A stretch of 14,620 nt of DNA. Origin: Bacillota bacterium. GTDB lineage: Bacteria > Bacillota > Bacilli > Bacillales_A > Planococcaceae. The position numbers and the translations under genes were made by a program. The notes under the pieces were generated by a model that saw only the letters and a list, made by a program, of their open reading frames with translations, searched no databases and was not told the DNA's origin. The stretch lies in NCBI GenBank assembly GCA_023405135.1, contig JAEXYZ010000094.1, positions 1 to 14,620 of the forward strand. Direction: 5' to 3'. Below are positions 13,050 to 14,620 of this stretch, piece by piece (position 1 is the stretch's first letter; each line of letters starts with the position of its first letter).

Positions 13050-14244
13050 AAACAACAGGAACACCATGACGATGCTCAAAACTATTTCGTCCATTCTCCT
13101 TCACATAATATAACGCGTCATCTGCTTCATTAATACAAATTAAAATATGACTAGCATCCGTAATATCCATCGTACAAGCACCAATACTTACTGTGACAAA
13201 TTCATTAATATATGAAGAACAATGATCAATTTTTAATGTATTTACTTTATCGCTAATTTTACTACAAATAGTTTCTGTCGATTCAACAGTTTGATTTTCT
13301 AGTAGCAGGACGAATTCTTCCCCACCCCACCTCGATGAAAAACAACTATATTCTTCTGCAATATCAAATAAAAGTTGTCCAATTTTCACTAATACATTGT
13401 CACCTTGCGTATGACCGTATGTATCGTTATACAATTTAAAACAATCTACATCAACCATAATAACCGATAAACGATATGAATCTTCTTTTACCCTTAATTG
13501 AAGATCCTTTAAATATTCGTTATACGCTCTACGATTGAATAAATTAGTTAATGGGTCGATTGAGGCTTGTAATTCTAATTTCCGATTTGCTTCTCGAAGT
13601 TTCTTCGTTAAATTTCTGGAAAGATGAGCTTCTTTTATTAGCTCTAATTGAAATTTCAACGACCGTTCAAATGAATAGTAATAAGAACGGGAAATGAAAT
13701 AAGTAATTAAAATTAAAGATAACAAATAAATTAATTGCAACTTAAAAATAGGAACTAAACCATTTTGTAAGTATAGACTTATTAACAACAAGCTACTTGA
13801 AATAACGATAGGTAAAGTAACTTGGATTGTTTTTAATACTAAAAATGAACTACAGACAAATAACGTTAACGTATAAATTAATAGAGGATTATAAATATCG
13901 TGATCTGTAATGGAAATGCCTGCCCCCATTAAAATAAACAATGTCACATAGGAACTGACGAACAAATCAATTTTATTAATATTTTCTTTTGTAACGCGGA
14001 TTTTTCGAATATCAAGAAGATAAAAAATAAAAAGATTAAAAATAAGAAATAGTAAATAATCAATTAGTTTTAATGATATCCTACTATCATTAAAAAATGA
14101 AATATTTGGTAAAACATTCATCGTTAAAAATAATACTACTATGACAATAGTAAATATTTTGTTAATAAGACTGATTTTTTGGAGATTGTGCTTTAATACT
14201 TCCGTTCTCATTAATAACGAATCGTTCTCCATTTCGTTATTCAA
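13048..14244 (-). CDS. Membrane-bound GGDEF-domain protein, probable diguanylate cyclase
   Basis: The 398-aa protein has about six membrane helices (near residues 28-45, 58-78, 95-112, 119-137, 142-158 and 166-184). A linker helix follows (190-225), then a complete GGDEF domain (about 228-390). Visible are DPLTNLFNRR (230-239), metal-site VDVDCF (Asp265), NDTYGHTQGD and the active-site GGEEF (307-311). These support diguanylate cyclase activity, making c-di-GMP at the membrane in response to a signal sensed by the N-terminal region. The inhibitory RxxD site expected at 298-301 is EYSC, so product feedback through that site is unlikely. A TTG start at 14242-14244 is preferred because AAGGAGGAT lies 9 bases upstream; the ATG four codons later is too far from it. 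Confidence 0.88.
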   Translation of the reverse strand: MNNEMENDSLLMRTEVLKHNLQKISLINKIFTIVIVVLFLTMNVLPNISFFNDSRISLKLIDYLLFLIFNLFIFYLLDIRKIRVTKENINKIDLFVSSYVTLFILMGAGISITDHDIYNPLLIYTLTLFVCSSFLVLKTIQVTLPIVISSSLLLISLYLQNGLVPIFKLQLIYLLSLILITYFISRSYYYSFERSLKFQLELIKEAHLSRNLTKKLREANRKLELQASIDPLTNLFNRRAYNEYLKDLQLRVKEDSYRLSVIMVDVDCFKLYNDTYGHTQGDNVLVKIGQLLFDIAEEYSCFSSRWGGEEFVLLLENQTVESTETICSKISDKVNTLKIDHCSSYINEFVTVSIGACTMDITDASHILICINEADDALYYVKENGRNSFEHRHGVPVV

Positions 14245-14310
14245 ATTTTATATCCTCCTTCCGATCTCGTTGCGTTTAATATCCATAAAATTCAAATAAT
14301 TAACTTTATG

Positions 14311-14338
14311 ATTATATTGAAATATTAATATTATCCAA
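14311..14338 (-). promoter_or_regulatory. Candidate promoter of the GGDEF gene
   Basis: On the minus strand TTGGAT (14333-14338), a 16-base spacer and a perfect TATAAT (14311-14316) give a start site near 14304 and a 5' leader of about 60 bases. The -35 box is weak and the DNA is AT-rich. Confidence 0.45.
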
Positions 14339-14344
14339 AGAGCT

Positions 14345-14620
14345 CCTCTATCCGTTCAAAACTATTTTATCATATATTGGTAAATATTACATTTAATTTA
14401 ATTATTTTCTGATATATTAATTTATGTGTAAAGTATGAATTTTAGAACAATATGCAAGACCAGCAAACATGACTAAAGTTTCTGTTTTTGTCTATAAAAA
14501 ACCTTCATGAGTTTTTTACACCCAACCCAAGCATGAAAATAAGTACCTTCGGTTCATAATGGTAATGACACAAACAGATGTAAGACGTGGTCTTTTTTGG
14601 TGGCTTTGACCCTGTATAAA
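14345..14620. other. Non-coding or remnant stretch at the right end
   Basis: No intact gene with a ribosome site is visible here. The first ~100 bases are very AT-rich. From about 14440 the composition is more balanced. On the minus strand a short open frame runs in from the right edge (ending in SLPL followed by TGA) and continues in the same frame as TEGTYFHAWVG. This resembles decayed coding sequence or the edge of a mobile element outside the window, but no family was recognised. A small A6C/GT6 hairpin lies near 14500-14516. Confidence 0.3.

Overview
The window is chromosomal DNA from a low-G+C, endospore-forming member of the Bacillales. The evidence is AT-rich sequence, strong AAGGAGG-type ribosome sites, several TTG and GTG starts, a Ger(x)C germination lipoprotein at the left edge, a NfeD/flotillin pair behind a SigW-like promoter, and homologues of Bacillus ypmR, ypmS, degV and yplQ. 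A Lysinibacillus/Solibacillus/Ureibacillus-type relative is a reasonable guess, but the sequence alone does not fix the genus.

Layout, left to right. (1) The 3' part of a Ger(x)C gene (+) ends at a bidirectional terminator shared with the leftward ypmS-msrA-msrB operon, which covers a membrane-anchored DUF2140 protein and methionine sulfoxide repair. (2) A ypmR-like SGNH-hydrolase lipoprotein and a DegV fatty-acid-binding protein follow, both leftward. (3) A hemolysin III/TrhA membrane protein (+) diverges from degV across a spacer that carries an exact 12-bp direct repeat. (4) The nfeD-floT membrane-microdomain operon (-) has a well-matched extracytoplasmic-function sigma (SigW-type) promoter. 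(5) dfrA (-) and thyA (-), the folate/dTMP pair, are separated by a rightward gene for a protein that looks like a divergent uracil-DNA-glycosylase-superfamily member and by a leftward DapB-like reductase. (6) An old-yellow-enzyme family oxidoreductase (+) and a six-TM GGDEF protein (-) converge on a strong terminator. The last ~375 bases hold no clear gene.

The most notable regulatory element is on the minus strand ahead of the DapB-like gene. It is a well-conserved ydaO-type (cyclic di-AMP) riboswitch aptamer, followed by a legible antiterminator and an intrinsic terminator, so a c-di-AMP OFF switch is predicted for this divergent reductase. Between it and thyA lies a ~148-bp cluster of inverted repeats built on the near-palindrome GTACC(A/T)GGTAC, with the thyA terminator nested inside. 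It looks like a small REP/MITE-type element.

Functional themes are envelope and stress homeostasis (flotillin/NfeD, TrhA, DegV, GGDEF, c-di-AMP control), methionine oxidation repair, and nucleotide metabolism with a possible uracil-DNA link. Five genes appear to start at TTG or GTG. For several genes the longest open frame overstates the N-terminus, and the start given here follows the ribosome site.
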